DNA of 11,187 bases from Nitrososphaeria archaeon (GTDB lineage: Archaea > Thermoproteota > Nitrososphaeria > Conexivisphaerales > UBA164): NCBI GenBank assembly GCA_029775955.1, contig JARVJW010000128.1, forward strand, positions 1 through 11,187. The letters are read 5' to 3'. The notes beneath the pieces were generated by a model that searched no databases, was not told the origin of the DNA, and saw only the letters and a list, made by a program, of their open reading frames with translations. The translations under genes were made by a program, and so were the position numbers. Shown here in pieces: positions 1 through 8,051 of this stretch; within the stretch, counting starts at the first letter, position 1, and the number at the start of each line of letters is the position of its first letter.

Positions 1-64
1 GGATCATGCTTCCCCTTTCCACTAATGCTTCGTTATAGTCGTGCCAGGACATATCAATGGGCAT
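1..64 (-). CDS. IS5-type transposase, N-terminus only (runs off left edge)
   Basis: Read on the minus strand from the ATG at 64-62, an open frame begins MPIDMSWHDYNEALVERGS and continues off the window edge. The pattern W-x-x-Y-N-E-x-L-V-x-R-G near the N-terminus is characteristic of IS5-superfamily DDE transposases, so this is the start of such a gene; the catalytic part lies outside the window. A TATA-like box (87-93, read ATTTATA on the minus strand) is about 26 bp before the ATG, fitting a leaderless archaeal transcript and supporting this start. No frameshift is visible in the 21 codons present, so it may be intact, but only a tiny part can be seen. A related but broken copy starts at the right edge of the window and points the other way. 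Confidence 0.6.
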   Translation of the reverse strand, partial: MPIDMSWHDYNEALVERGSMI

Positions 65-71
65 GACAACA

Positions 72-123
72 CTTGATGACAAACACTATAAATCAAGACA
101 AAAATAGTTGACATAAGTGTCAA
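72..123. repeat. cluster of small inverted repeats upstream of the left-edge transposase
   Basis: Two inverted repeats lie side by side: CTTGAT (72-77) with ATCAAG (92-97), and TTGACA (108-113) with TGTCAA (118-123, 4-nt loop). They lie between the left-edge transposase start and a second transposase relic, so they could be part of an IS terminus. No second copy of this terminus is visible in the window, so that role is not shown. Confidence 0.3.
87..93 (-). promoter_or_regulatory. TATA-like box of the left-edge transposase
   Basis: ATTTATA on the minus strand, centred about 26 bp before the ATG at 64. This is the spacing expected from TATA box to transcription start in archaea, giving a leaderless mRNA. 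Promoter activity is inferred. Confidence 0.4.
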
Positions 124-362
124 GTTGAGCTACAAGCTATTTGTTTGCAATAAATATTTAAATGCTAGTTATTTGGTGTCCAATTAATTTTGGTTGCACT
201 GTTTTTAACAGAGCGGGAAAACCCACACCATTTACAGTAGATCAAAATTTGCCCTCTCATGGCTTCCATTCCTCCACTATATCGGGGGATAAACCAAAAT
301 ATCAACAATGACATCATTACACTCTGCTTCAGCACATCAACTATGACTATCTTCTAAGCTAT

Positions 363-1140
363 TTAGCTTGACGCACATATAGGAGCACTGCCAAGTACAG
401 CTTTGACGTTAGTCAGGAACCTGTTGATCATCCTGTAAGATGTCTCAATGCCCCATCTGCTCCTGACAGCTTCCCTGCTTCAGGTTCGGGTTTGTAGCAA
501 ATATATGGTTCTACCTGTCCAATCCTGTTCCGGCCGTTAAGTGCTACTACCCTGAATGTGGCCTGTTCATCATCACTCCTCCTGTGCCCCTGGTGGTGTA
601 CATGGTCATCCCCGCTGGCGATGCCTACGTTGAGCATCTTGATCATGAACTTCAGACCAAATGATTGCAAGTAATTGATTATATTTGCCGAAAAATAGCC
701 AACAGCAGCGGTTTAAACTTTATCCCCAGCTCAATTGCAAGCAACTGCTTGAGATGTTGCGTCCTTGATTCCCCATTTCCTATGGGCATAACTGCAAGGG
801 TTAGCTTACTGACTGCAACGCTTTCGTACTGGTAAGCCCAGTGCGTTACATCCTTTGGCCTAGTGCCCACGACGCCTTCCGCATGAGGGTCTCCATAGTA
901 CATGCCAATCAACAGCAACAGTTAGTTTGTCCTTCAGTGTGCTCATCTTCTTCATATCCTTAACTACGTCATCGTTCAAGTACATCAGGATCCTTGAGGT
1001 TGTTCCTGATTGTCTGGCCGCAATCCGAGGTTGTGCCATCAACATAGTCATTGATGCAGTAATGAGGATCCTGATGACAGAATCACTATCCCTTGTGCGT
1101 ATGTCTTGCATTTCATTGAGCCTTTCATTAATATATAAAA
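363..1140 (-). pseudogene. decayed DDE transposase (IS4 superfamily, ISH3-like)
   Basis: No single frame is open, but conserved transposase blocks appear in order on the minus strand across different frames. First is LTVAVDWH with the first catalytic Asp (codon 908-910), then, after a frameshift, YYGDPHAEGVVG and THWAYQYESVAVSKLTLAV (from about 903 to 790). After a second frameshift comes GYFSANIINYLQSFGLKF, where DRGY/F is expected but AVGY is read, so the second Asp is gone. After a third comes SREAVRSRWGIETSYRM with the catalytic Glu and the Y-R of a YREK-type motif (Glu codon 443-445). A stop follows at 363-365. With at least three frameshifts and a lost catalytic residue it cannot make an active transposase. 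The superfamily assignment is fairly secure from the motifs; the exact IS family is not. The N-terminal boundary near 1140 is approximate, and short frames inside the region are fragments. Confidence 0.75.
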
Positions 1141-1153
1141 TGTACCAACATTT

Positions 1154-1201
1154 GACCTAGGATGGTGGTTAGGTCATAATGATTACTAGACTGCCATCCT
1201 A
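1154..1201. repeat. nested inverted repeats before the dehydrogenase gene
   Basis: TAGGATGG (1158-1165) is the exact reverse complement of CCATCCTA (1194-1201). Nested within and overlapping the left arm, GACCTA (1154-1159) pairs with TAGGTC (1170-1175). The block lies between the 5' end of a transposase relic and the dehydrogenase promoter, so it may be an IS terminus. The same CCATCCT/AGGATGG arms recur at 10134-10151. Confidence 0.4.
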
Positions 1202-1253
1202 CGTAAAGTTTCGATCTACTGTTTAGCGGTGGGAGTATGTCACTGGTTTTATC

Positions 1254-1263
1254 ATAAAATTTA
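1254..1263 (+). promoter_or_regulatory. TATA-like box of the 2-hydroxyacid dehydrogenase gene
   Basis: ATAAAATTTA is centred about 33 bp before the ATG at 1292, with no clear Shine-Dalgarno sequence in between. This predicts a transcript with a leader of only a few bases. Inferred from spacing and composition. Confidence 0.4.
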
Positions 1264-1291
1264 TCTGTGATATTTCTCGTTCAGACGTTGA

Positions 1292-2194
1292 ATGAAAATT
1301 ATATCGCTCGACACTGTTCCAGAGAGCTACAGGCAATTTATAAAATATGAAGGGCAAGACATAAAAGATATGGAAAGTGTTGAAGTGCTCCTTGCATGGC
1401 CATGGCAGATAAATAGTACACTATTAAAAAATATGCCCCAACTTAAGGGAATCCAGACCTTCTCAGCCGGAGTTGATGACATTGATTTTTCGTCAATACC
1501 CGACAAAGTTAGGGTATTTTCTAATGCTGGAGCTTTTTCGTTGCCAGTAGCGGAACAGGCATGGGGATTGGCAATTGCTCTGGCAAAGGGGATTAATACA
1601 AGGAAGAAAATGGAAACTTATCAGATTACAGGCCGTAAAGTGCTTATACTGGGAGCTGGCGGTATAGGGTCAGAGATAGCTAGGATTGCAAGGCTTGGGT
1701 TCAATAGTTATGTAACTGGCTTATCTAGAAGCTTTAAATACCAAAAAAATTTTGATTTGACATTCCCATTATCCTATTTAGATAAAGAAATTGGTTTGTC
1801 AGATTTTATATTTGACACCTTACCTTTGAACAGGCAAACAGAAGGAATTTTAAATTATAACATTCTAATGCACCTTAAAGAAAAGGCAGTTCTTGTAAAT
1901 GTTGGCCGTGGAGAAACGATAGTTGAAGATGATATCTACAGAATATTAGTTGAAAGGCATGATGTAAGGTTCGGAACAGATGTTTTCTGGAGAAAAAATG
2001 GGGTTGAGATTTTTGAAACAAAACTCTGGGAGCTTGACAATTTTATAGGAACATTACATACAGGAGGTGCCTACGGCAATAAATATGCATTAGACAGAGC
2101 AAAGGAAATAGCGTGCAATAACGCTATCAGATTTGCAGAGGAATTACACGCTGATAATGAAGTCAAAAAGGAAGATTATCTGGCGCAATTATAA
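1292..2194 (+). CDS. D-isomer-specific 2-hydroxyacid dehydrogenase family protein
   Basis: This 300-residue protein is slightly shorter than the usual 310-340 of the family of NAD(P)-dependent cytosolic enzymes that interconvert 2-oxo acids and D-2-hydroxy acids (glyoxylate, hydroxypyruvate, phosphoglycerate and similar substrates). The substrate-binding part includes FSAGVDDIDF (57-66) and the crossover region SNAGAFSLPVAEQAWG (77-92). The nucleotide-binding Rossmann motif is GAGGIG (121-126). The catalytic Arg is R206 in VNVGRGE and the catalytic His is H256 in TLHTGGAYG. The acid normally found in DVFxxE is not in its usual place: the sequence is DVFWRK, with Lys at 235 and acids only at E239 and E242. 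The substrate cannot be read from sequence. The gene stands alone between two transposon relics, with a TATA-like box upstream and a near-leaderless start at the first Met. Confidence 0.88.
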   Translation: MKIISLDTVPESYRQFIKYEGQDIKDMESVEVLLAWPWQINSTLLKNMPQLKGIQTFSAGVDDIDFSSIPDKVRVFSNAGAFSLPVAEQAWGLAIALAKGINTRKKMETYQITGRKVLILGAGGIGSEIARIARLGFNSYVTGLSRSFKYQKNFDLTFPLSYLDKEIGLSDFIFDTLPLNRQTEGILNYNILMHLKEKAVLVNVGRGETIVEDDIYRILVERHDVRFGTDVFWRKNGVEIFETKLWELDNFIGTLHTGGAYGNKYALDRAKEIACNNAIRFAEELHADNEVKKEDYLAQL

Positions 2195-2269
2195 TATTTT
2201 AAGATGTCTTGCAACGCCAGGGTTTTATTGTTACTCTCACTGACATACTCTCCACCCTAAAGGGTTCTA
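2195..2269 (-). repeat. IS200/IS605-type right-end remnant with palindrome
   Basis: Just beyond the tnpB relic stop codon (2267-2269) lies ACCCT-AA-AGGGT (2254-2265), a 5-bp-arm hairpin. IS200/IS605 elements carry a subterminal hairpin at this place, and the guide RNA (reRNA/omegaRNA) of TnpB is normally made from the 3' end of tnpB and this right end. I read the stretch as the remnant of that end. The exact cleavage site and guide cannot be set without a related intact element. Confidence 0.4.
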
Positions 2270-3250
2270 AGGTATCCACTCTTGAAGTTGCCTCTTTAAG
2301 ATATCAGTGCTCCCCTTGCATGCAATTGACCTATGCCCGGACGCTATGTTGAATGAAGTGTTTGCATCGGCATGGTTAACGTGCCCACATTGGCACTTCT
2401 CTGAGCGGCTGCCTATATGTCCACACCTTGAACATTCCTTCAATGTATGATATGGATCAACAACAGGTATTCCGTCTGGCTTCTATCATCTGTTATAGAA
2501 TGACCAGCTATTCAAGGGATACCTGAAATTTCTGCTCGATTTTGCATTTCTTATCCCCTGCAGGTATTCAAGCTTAATTCCCATTCTGTTTCGCTTTCTT
2601 TGATACCTTGTTGTTCAAATCCCTTTCAATGTTTCTCTCCCTGTTTTTTATTTTTTTTGTCCTTCCTGTATTTACCTTTTTTCTTGTATGTACGTGCTCT
2701 GCCTCCAAGTTTTAGGACTTGGCTACTACAGCAATATGCTTGGTTGCGTTTCTATCAACCCATAAATATGAAACAGGTTCAACCATGTTTTCCTCTGGTA
2801 TGGTTATGAAATGTATGCATATTCCTTGTCAACCTGATTTATTTTCAGGAAATCGTTCCTGAAATGAAAGTAAGTTTTAGGGAAGGTATCACAATCTTCA
2901 TGACTGAACTTTATTCCCTGAGCCGGAATGGTTCACACTTTGCTTTCCTGCTTCTTGCATATTTCCTCAATATCTGGTTAGATATAATTGACTTCAGTCC
3001 AAATTGTTTCACAACTGCTGAATATGTTGAGCGATATGGCATATTCTGCTATCTTTCATGCAAGTTCAATCAAGAAATTACGGTTGTGCTTTGTATGTTA
3101 ATATTATGCTTTTTTTTCTGTTCTTCAATGTGTTTTTCCACACTTTCAATATAATTGTATATAAATATATTGTATCCACATCGCAAGCTCAGTGGCTTGC
3201 TCAAGCATTTTGTAAAATGATACAAGTTCATGGGAACTATAAGGAGAACG
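2267..3250 (-). pseudogene. tnpB: decayed IS200/IS605-family tnpB (RNA-guided nuclease relic)
   Basis: On the minus strand, TnpB blocks follow each other in order but in several frames. An N-terminal remnant MLEQATELAMW lies near 3200, and VVKQFGLKSIISNQILRKYA near 3000. RuvC-I reads WVDRNATKHIAVVA (Asp codon 2754-2756) and RuvC-II reads GIKLEYLQGIRNAKS (Glu codon 2567-2569), followed by LNSWSFY. A last open frame from about 2482 to the TAG at 2267-2269 reads DGIPVVDPYHTLKECSRCG and then HADANTSFNIA, with the RuvC-III Asp at 2366-2368. The zinc ribbon has CSRC but then C-x-C rather than the usual C-x-x-C. All three RuvC acids survive, yet frameshifts and stops break the gene. Plus-strand frames over 2600-3267 are antisense to these blocks and are not genes. 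The 5' limit is approximate and no tnpA is visible. Confidence 0.85.
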
Positions 3251-3307
3251 CGCTGAAGGTTATTTAGAAAAGCCTAATGAGTGCATAGGTTTCTGGCAGA
3301 GAGTTGG

Positions 3308-5080
3308 TTATTTGCTTAATCTATGACTGAACTGCTCCAAATTATTAATTAATATGTTTTCATTATTGGGTGCCTGAATAAACGCAGGCACATTTTTCTG
3401 CTTTGTAGCCTTATATGATACAAACAGCCACTGACCAGTTTCTAGTTCAGTTGTCTTCTCGATAATGTCTGTGCTCAGCGAAAAGGCATCCGCAATGACC
3501 ATCCTGTCATAATATCTTGGAAGAGTGCTTACAAAGTAACTGTGAAGCTGCTGCAGGGCATTGGTATTCAGGTGCGCGACCCTCTGTGTGCTTATCCAGC
3601 AGTGGGCCCTGTATTTTCTCCCCTGCCTTAACAGAGATTCTACAGAGCTGTTTGATTGGTCTGAATAATCATCAGACCTAGTCCTGTCAGGTATAAATTC
3701 CTGAGCCTCATCTAGCACAACAAGAACCTTTCTTCTTATTCCTGATGTCTTTTTTAAATATAACAATTCATTTATGAACCCAGATACTGCCTTTCTTGCC
3801 CTGTCTGGCTCCGGCACATAGATTACAGTTATCTTTGGAGATTCAGGCTTCTTTAACCTCTCTGCTAGTGAAGATGGGCTTACCAACGCCTCCAGCCCGC
3901 TGTTGGTTCTCTCATCCATATAGTTGATAATGCTGGACAGCTGCTTGTATATATTTGATTTATCGCTTACGTTTTCCATTATTTCTGAAAGTATTGCTGT
4001 CAGCATGCGTTTTGCTTCCTGGTCTAAGTCCTGTATGCCAGTACTTTCATCATAGTTCCTGTTACCATAAAAGTACCCTGTAAATTCTCTTAGCTGTCTC
4101 ATTCCGGAAAGCCTGGTCTCAGGTTTGGAAGAAAGAGATTCCTCGAGAGTCTCGAACAACTGCCCCAATGTAATTGCCTTCTGCGCAGATAGGCTAAGCT
4201 TTTTCACCCTGCCCCCCTGAAACAATAAATCAGCATATTTTTCTATAAATCCAGTCCCCATCCTTTCCTCAAGAGTTTCCGGAATAGCCTGGGAATCCAT
4301 GAAGCTTGCTACCCCATTTCTGAAGTTCTCAGTTGAATATATTTCCCCATTTTCCAGTAACATGTCAAGTAGGTTTATTGAATATTCTCCGGCAACATCA
4401 AATATTATGACATTAAGGTCAGGGTCTGATTTAACTGCTTCCCTTATCAGGTATGACATTAGGTTGGATTTTCCAGACCCAGTAAAACCAAATATGCCTG
4501 TGTGATACCTTACAAGGGAATCAGGCTTTACTGTAAGTGGCATATTAAAGCCAAGGAGGCTCCCAATCGGAACTCCGTTTTCTTCACATAAGAACTTCTC
4601 GACGGTCTGCTTGGATAGAAGGTAAGCCCTTGAACCAGCAAGGGGCACAACGCTTTCTCTGCTGAACACTGGAATACCATCCTTTACTGTCATATTATAC
4701 TTCGTAGGCACTGCCCACAAATCTATCCAGGTTTCATCACTTACCCCCCAGCTTTCTCCGACAGCCTGTAGGTATTCCTTCCTTATTTCAGTTGGAAGCC
4801 TTTCATCAAGCCCTATCATCTGAAAATGAACCGGTTTTATTGTGGCTATTTCATAAATCAAATATGAAGTGCCTGATGGCGATATCCTCTCTATCCCAAT
4901 AAATGAAGGTTCATGGAGCCTAGCAAACACTTCAAAATCAAATTTTACCTCAAGTGTTGCAACCGGAGAAGAAACAACCATTTCACCCTCCTTTGATTTG
5001 ACTGGGGTCACCCTGATGGACTGGTCCCTTAACCTTGCCACAAACTTCCCGTTCATTTTATCAAATATGTTATCAGTCAT
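3308..5080 (-). CDS. herA: HerA-type hexameric DNA translocase/helicase ATPase
   Basis: This 590-residue protein belongs to the FtsK-HerA P-loop ATPase superfamily. HerA forms hexameric rings that bind NurA nuclease and drive DNA through it during archaeal double-strand-break end processing. The N-terminal 180 residues fit a HAS-barrel region. Walker A is GFTGSGKS (198-205, K204), followed by IIFDVAGEY (225-233). Walker B is VLVVLDEAQE (452-461, D457/E458). The RQGRKYR block (485-491) is the usual HerA arginine-finger region, and STQR (497-500) and PRYYDR (521-526) are also family-like. The length is a little above typical HerA (about 500). The ATG overlaps the stop codon of the upstream nurA-like gene (ATGA). 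A Shine-Dalgarno-like GGGAGGG (5088-5094) lies 7 nt upstream, so this internal operon gene probably starts by re-initiation plus SD pairing. Confidence 0.92.
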   Translation of the reverse strand: MTDNIFDKMNGKFVARLRDQSIRVTPVKSKEGEMVVSSPVATLEVKFDFEVFARLHEPSFIGIERISPSGTSYLIYEIATIKPVHFQMIGLDERLPTEIRKEYLQAVGESWGVSDETWIDLWAVPTKYNMTVKDGIPVFSRESVVPLAGSRAYLLSKQTVEKFLCEENGVPIGSLLGFNMPLTVKPDSLVRYHTGIFGFTGSGKSNLMSYLIREAVKSDPDLNVIIFDVAGEYSINLLDMLLENGEIYSTENFRNGVASFMDSQAIPETLEERMGTGFIEKYADLLFQGGRVKKLSLSAQKAITLGQLFETLEESLSSKPETRLSGMRQLREFTGYFYGNRNYDESTGIQDLDQEAKRMLTAILSEIMENVSDKSNIYKQLSSIINYMDERTNSGLEALVSPSSLAERLKKPESPKITVIYVPEPDRARKAVSGFINELLYLKKTSGIRRKVLVVLDEAQEFIPDRTRSDDYSDQSNSSVESLLRQGRKYRAHCWISTQRVAHLNTNALQQLHSYFVSTLPRYYDRMVIADAFSLSTDIIEKTTELETGQWLFVSYKATKQKNVPAFIQAPNNENILINNLEQFSHRLSK

Positions 5081-6900
5081 TTGGATTCCCTCCCAGCTTT
5101 CTTTTCCCTTAGCATTTCACTTTCAGCCCGAAGGTCTCTGAATCTGCGCGATATGGAGAATATCCTTTCCTTTCTGGCAACAGCTCCAAGTTGCAGGTCG
5201 GCAATCCCCTTTAGGGCATTCTTGGCCATTTTTATCTCATGTTTTACCTGCTTGTCTGCCATATAAAGCAGTTGGTTATGCCCGTATGCCTCCATCACCT
5301 CCGGATTATCTAAATTCAGAAGAAGGTAAAGAATAAGGTTGTCAATTTTATTTATGCCCTCACCCTCAAAGAAAATTTCCAAATTAACAATGCCAGACCT
5401 GCTTTTGGCTGCAGTCCCTTTAACGAAATCCAAATCATATTTTGTCATAAATGGCCTGTCATAGACGAATACAGGTGACCTCATCTGAGGGTCTGTAACA
5501 AAAGTCCTAAGCTGAAAGTATGATTTTACAAAAAATTTCTCTCTAGATATGTATTTTCTGGCAGCGCTAAGTACAGGAGTTATGTCTGGGTTGCCGTTCA
5601 TTGATGCAAATGAAGAGTCATAACTGATTGTCCTCCATGGAGTTTTTAGCTTCTCAGCATTGACAGCAGCCAACACCGTTAAAAAGCCTCTGTCATTTCG
5701 GAAGCTTGGCAGATATGGGCCTTTTATAATTCCTGCTGATTGGGAAAATTGAATTGCCGACCTCGTAAAATCAGAAGCTGATGTATCTTTTGTTATACCC
5801 ACCAGCAATATTCTATTTTTAAGCGACTCCCATACTAGCTCAAACAACAGAAAAACATTTACTGCATTGATCTCATATATTGTAAGCCAGGAGTTATCGC
5901 TGACCTGCAGCGGGTGTTCATCAGTTTCAAATGCCTTCCTTGCGACATATTCTGATGCAGAAATAACCCTTTTCCAGTAACCTGTTACACTATCCTTGAC
6001 CTTGAGCGATGAAGCATCAGATATGTCAAGCAATTCGCCACCGCTTTCGGCGTCCTTTTTACTGACCCATTTAAAGAACCTTGCAGCATCTTCGTTGCTG
6101 ACAGCAAGCTCGTCCAAAATGAATGATTTACTTAAACTCCCCCTACTTATAAGAAGGCTTAAAAGGCTATAATTTTGATATGGTTGCCTTTTTGGGATAT
6201 AAAATCCTGGCCCCATTATTGAAGCAATGCTCATATCAAGCACGCTTGGCGAGCCATACTGAGTCCTTATCTTTGTTAAAGTTGAAAAACCAGATCTGAG
6301 TATTACCCTAAGGTCCTTTAGCGCAGATGTGTAAGTGCCATAAAGGGGCCTATCCATAAATATGAGCCTGACGCCCCGCGTTCTGGCTGAGTTTAATGCA
6401 GTCCATATCTCCGCCATTGTCATTAGAGCAAAAGGTATTTTTTCTATTGATGTATGAAAATCGTATTCGGTTTCTGCCGCCTCTTGATTCATGAACACAT
6501 CAGATAGGTCTTCCAGCCACAATGGGACAGTAGCATATGAAGAAAGGCCAACTGACCTGCTAATTTCCTTTACGTTAACCTTAACACCATCTCCAGAAAC
6601 CACAAAAGGAGCACTATATGCAGAAGCGCTTACATAAAATAGCAACGTTTCCAGCCTTTCGTCATAATCCATTGACCCGTCAATGCCAACTGAAGTGTAT
6701 TTGCCTTCCCCAAAATATTCAAGGGCTGTCCTGGAAGCTAGGGCCTGGTCCAACTCTCTTAAGGTGTTGAGGGCCTGGGGATTTTCCCTGACTCCTGATA
6801 GCCTTTGAATAAATCTATCTGAAAGTTCGGAGCTTTCTTTTACAAGCTTCCTGGACATTCTGTTATATATACTTCCATATTTATGCCAGTCATTGTTCAT
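5077..6900 (-). CDS. nurA: NurA-domain nuclease, unusually long
   Basis: This 607-residue protein is the probable 5'-to-3' exo/endonuclease partner of HerA, acting on DNA ends. The first metal-binding motif is SVGIDGSMDYD (70-80, D74), equivalent to the DGS motif of NurA. A second is LIFMDRPLYG (179-188, D183). A GITKDTSASDF block (368-378) resembles the GxxKdxxS part of the fold, and AYGHNQLLYMADKQVKHE (538-555) resembles the C-terminal motif. The protein is much longer than the roughly 330-450 residues of well-studied NurA proteins, the extra sequence lying mainly between 190 and 500 and in a charged, probably helical tail from 550. It is first in a two-gene operon and overlaps herA by ATGA, which strongly supports the assignment despite weak overall similarity. 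A TATA-like box lies about 34 bp before the ATG. mre11 and rad50, often adjacent in other archaea, are absent here. Confidence 0.82.
   Translation of the reverse strand: MNNDWHKYGSIYNRMSRKLVKESSELSDRFIQRLSGVRENPQALNTLRELDQALASRTALEYFGEGKYTSVGIDGSMDYDERLETLLFYVSASAYSAPFVVSGDGVKVNVKEISRSVGLSSYATVPLWLEDLSDVFMNQEAAETEYDFHTSIEKIPFALMTMAEIWTALNSARTRGVRLIFMDRPLYGTYTSALKDLRVILRSGFSTLTKIRTQYGSPSVLDMSIASIMGPGFYIPKRQPYQNYSLLSLLISRGSLSKSFILDELAVSNEDAARFFKWVSKKDAESGGELLDISDASSLKVKDSVTGYWKRVISASEYVARKAFETDEHPLQVSDNSWLTIYEINAVNVFLLFELVWESLKNRILLVGITKDTSASDFTRSAIQFSQSAGIIKGPYLPSFRNDRGFLTVLAAVNAEKLKTPWRTISYDSSFASMNGNPDITPVLSAARKYISREKFFVKSYFQLRTFVTDPQMRSPVFVYDRPFMTKYDLDFVKGTAAKSRSGIVNLEIFFEGEGINKIDNLILYLLLNLDNPEVMEAYGHNQLLYMADKQVKHEIKMAKNALKGIADLQLGAVARKERIFSISRRFRDLRAESEMLREKKAGRESK
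5088..5094 (-). promoter_or_regulatory. Shine-Dalgarno sequence of herA
   Basis: GGGAGGG on the minus strand, 7 nt before the herA ATG and inside the 3' end of the nurA-like gene. It contains GGAGG, complementary to the 16S rRNA 3' tail. The first genes of the transcription units here show no such site, consistent with leaderless starts for first genes and SD-led starts inside operons. Confidence 0.6.
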
Positions 6901-6930
6901 TTAATGAACATAATAAATACAATTGATTAA

Positions 6931-6938
6931 TATAAATA
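6931..6938 (-). promoter_or_regulatory. TATA-like box of the nurA-herA operon
   Basis: ATATTTATA-type sequence on the minus strand, centred about 34 bp upstream of the nurA ATG at 6900 in a very AT-rich stretch. It would start transcription a few bases before the ATG. No SD site precedes the start. The rest of the 218-bp gap to the divergent prenyltransferase gene shows no gene. Confidence 0.45.
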
Positions 6939-7118
6939 TTGAGTTATATAATTGAAATAGCAAATCTGGTGAACTGCCTTGCAGACGGAGCTACTTCATA
7001 GGAACAAACTTGCTTCGTAATAAAGTTGTTTTTGCCTTATAGCTCATATTTTAAACATGTACACAAAAATTATTTCCGCACTTGCCTACAGGAAAAATGC
7101 TTTAATTGAACAAGATAA

Positions 7119-7931
7119 ATGATCAATGACATGGAATGCAGAAAAAGAATTATTATAAGTTCCCTGAAGGTGCCTCTTTATTTGGTATCGATTGTTCCAC
7201 TTATGTACTCTTGGTTAAATTCAGATTTTTCGAGGCCTCTTATTTTTGCACTTTCTCTTATTTTTGTCATTTCTTCTCAATTTCTTATGAATACTGAAAT
7301 GGATCGGCTTGATCATAAATACGGAAAGAACTGCATGAAGAGTGGTTCATTTATTCCAATTGGCCCATGCATATTTGACTGTGTTAACGCTGAAAAAATA
7401 AGAAAAATAAATGTGGTATTACTTGCACTAATGGTTATCACTTCAGCACTCATAATTATCATAACGCGGCTGCTGGTTCTACTTATAATTGGATTCCTTG
7501 CAGTAATTTTGATGTTTGCATACCTTTACCCGCCGTTAATGCTTTACAGGAGGGGCATAGGAGAGTTATCAACGTTCTTTGATTTTGGGCCGTTGCTTGT
7601 ACTGGGGTCGTATTATGCATTTACCGGTTCCTTTGTCTATTTATTGGTGCCTGCAGCTATGGCATTTGGCTTTATTGCATCAGCTGTAAGGTTATCACAT
7701 CATATTATTGAAGAATCAGAAAATACTGTAAGGAAGAAGTTTTATATTCCAACTTTTTTCATGATGATAATTTTATCATCAATTTTGGTGAGCCTGCAAA
7801 CAAACATGACTCATATAATTTTAGTACTTATATCTATAATTATAGCAGCTATGCCAATTGTGTTAAAAGATAGCCAGAAGGTGAGCGCTGCAGCCATCAT
7901 TTACCTCGTCATATTTGCGCTTATCGCTTGA
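7119..7931 (+). CDS. UbiA/MenA-family membrane prenyltransferase
   Basis: This 270-residue integral membrane protein has about eight hydrophobic segments. The UbiA superfamily transfers polyprenyl chains from their diphosphates to aromatic or glycerol acceptors, for example in menaquinone-type quinone or archaeal ether-lipid synthesis. The first metal/diphosphate motif is NTEMDRLDHKYG (58-69), matching NxxxDxxxD. The block YPPLMLYRRGIGEL (137-150) followed by FGPLLVLGSYYAFTG (156-170) is very like MenA, so a quinone role is my best guess. The second motif, normally D-x-x-x-D after a conserved Asn/Arg, reads RLSHHIIEESENTVRKK (191-207), with Glu in place of Asp. The gene is divergent from nurA. 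Two in-frame starts are possible, 7119 and 7131 (M5); a weak TTTAAT near 7101 would fit a leaderless start at 7131. The acceptor substrate cannot be read from sequence. Confidence 0.78.
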   Translation: MINDMECRKRIIISSLKVPLYLVSIVPLMYSWLNSDFSRPLIFALSLIFVISSQFLMNTEMDRLDHKYGKNCMKSGSFIPIGPCIFDCVNAEKIRKINVVLLALMVITSALIIIITRLLVLLIIGFLAVILMFAYLYPPLMLYRRGIGELSTFFDFGPLLVLGSYYAFTGSFVYLLVPAAMAFGFIASAVRLSHHIIEESENTVRKKFYIPTFFMMIILSSILVSLQTNMTHIILVLISIIIAAMPIVLKDSQKVSAAAIIYLVIFALIA

Positions 7932-7992
7932 TGTACGCCATCATACCCAAAAAATCACCTGTAATAAATGGGAGCTTTAACCTTCAATGTCT

Positions 7993-8012
7993 GCTATTTT
8001 GTTATAAATAGC
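7993..8012. terminator. possible hairpin between the convergent prenyltransferase and tRNA genes
   Basis: GCTATTT (7993-7999) pairs with AAATAGC (8006-8012) around a 6-nt loop in the 120-bp gap between the convergent prenyltransferase and tRNA-Ser genes. T-runs are present on the tRNA strand between 8052 and about 8020 (TTATTTT). It may help end transcription from either side, but archaeal terminators are mainly T-tracts, so the role is tentative. Confidence 0.3.
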
Positions 8013-8051
8013 CTTCAGTTAATCAACCAGATAAATATGAAAATAACAGTG

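Noticed and set aside
927..1160. 77-codon plus-strand frame before the dehydrogenase gene
   Set aside because: It is antisense to the transposase relic, and its Ser/Leu-rich sequence has no recognisable domain.
2600..3267. Plus-strand open frames with hydrophobic, Phe/Leu-rich translations resembling small membrane proteins
   Set aside because: They lie antisense to ordered TnpB blocks; the Phe/Leu bias comes from reading Lys/Glu-rich coding sequence backwards.
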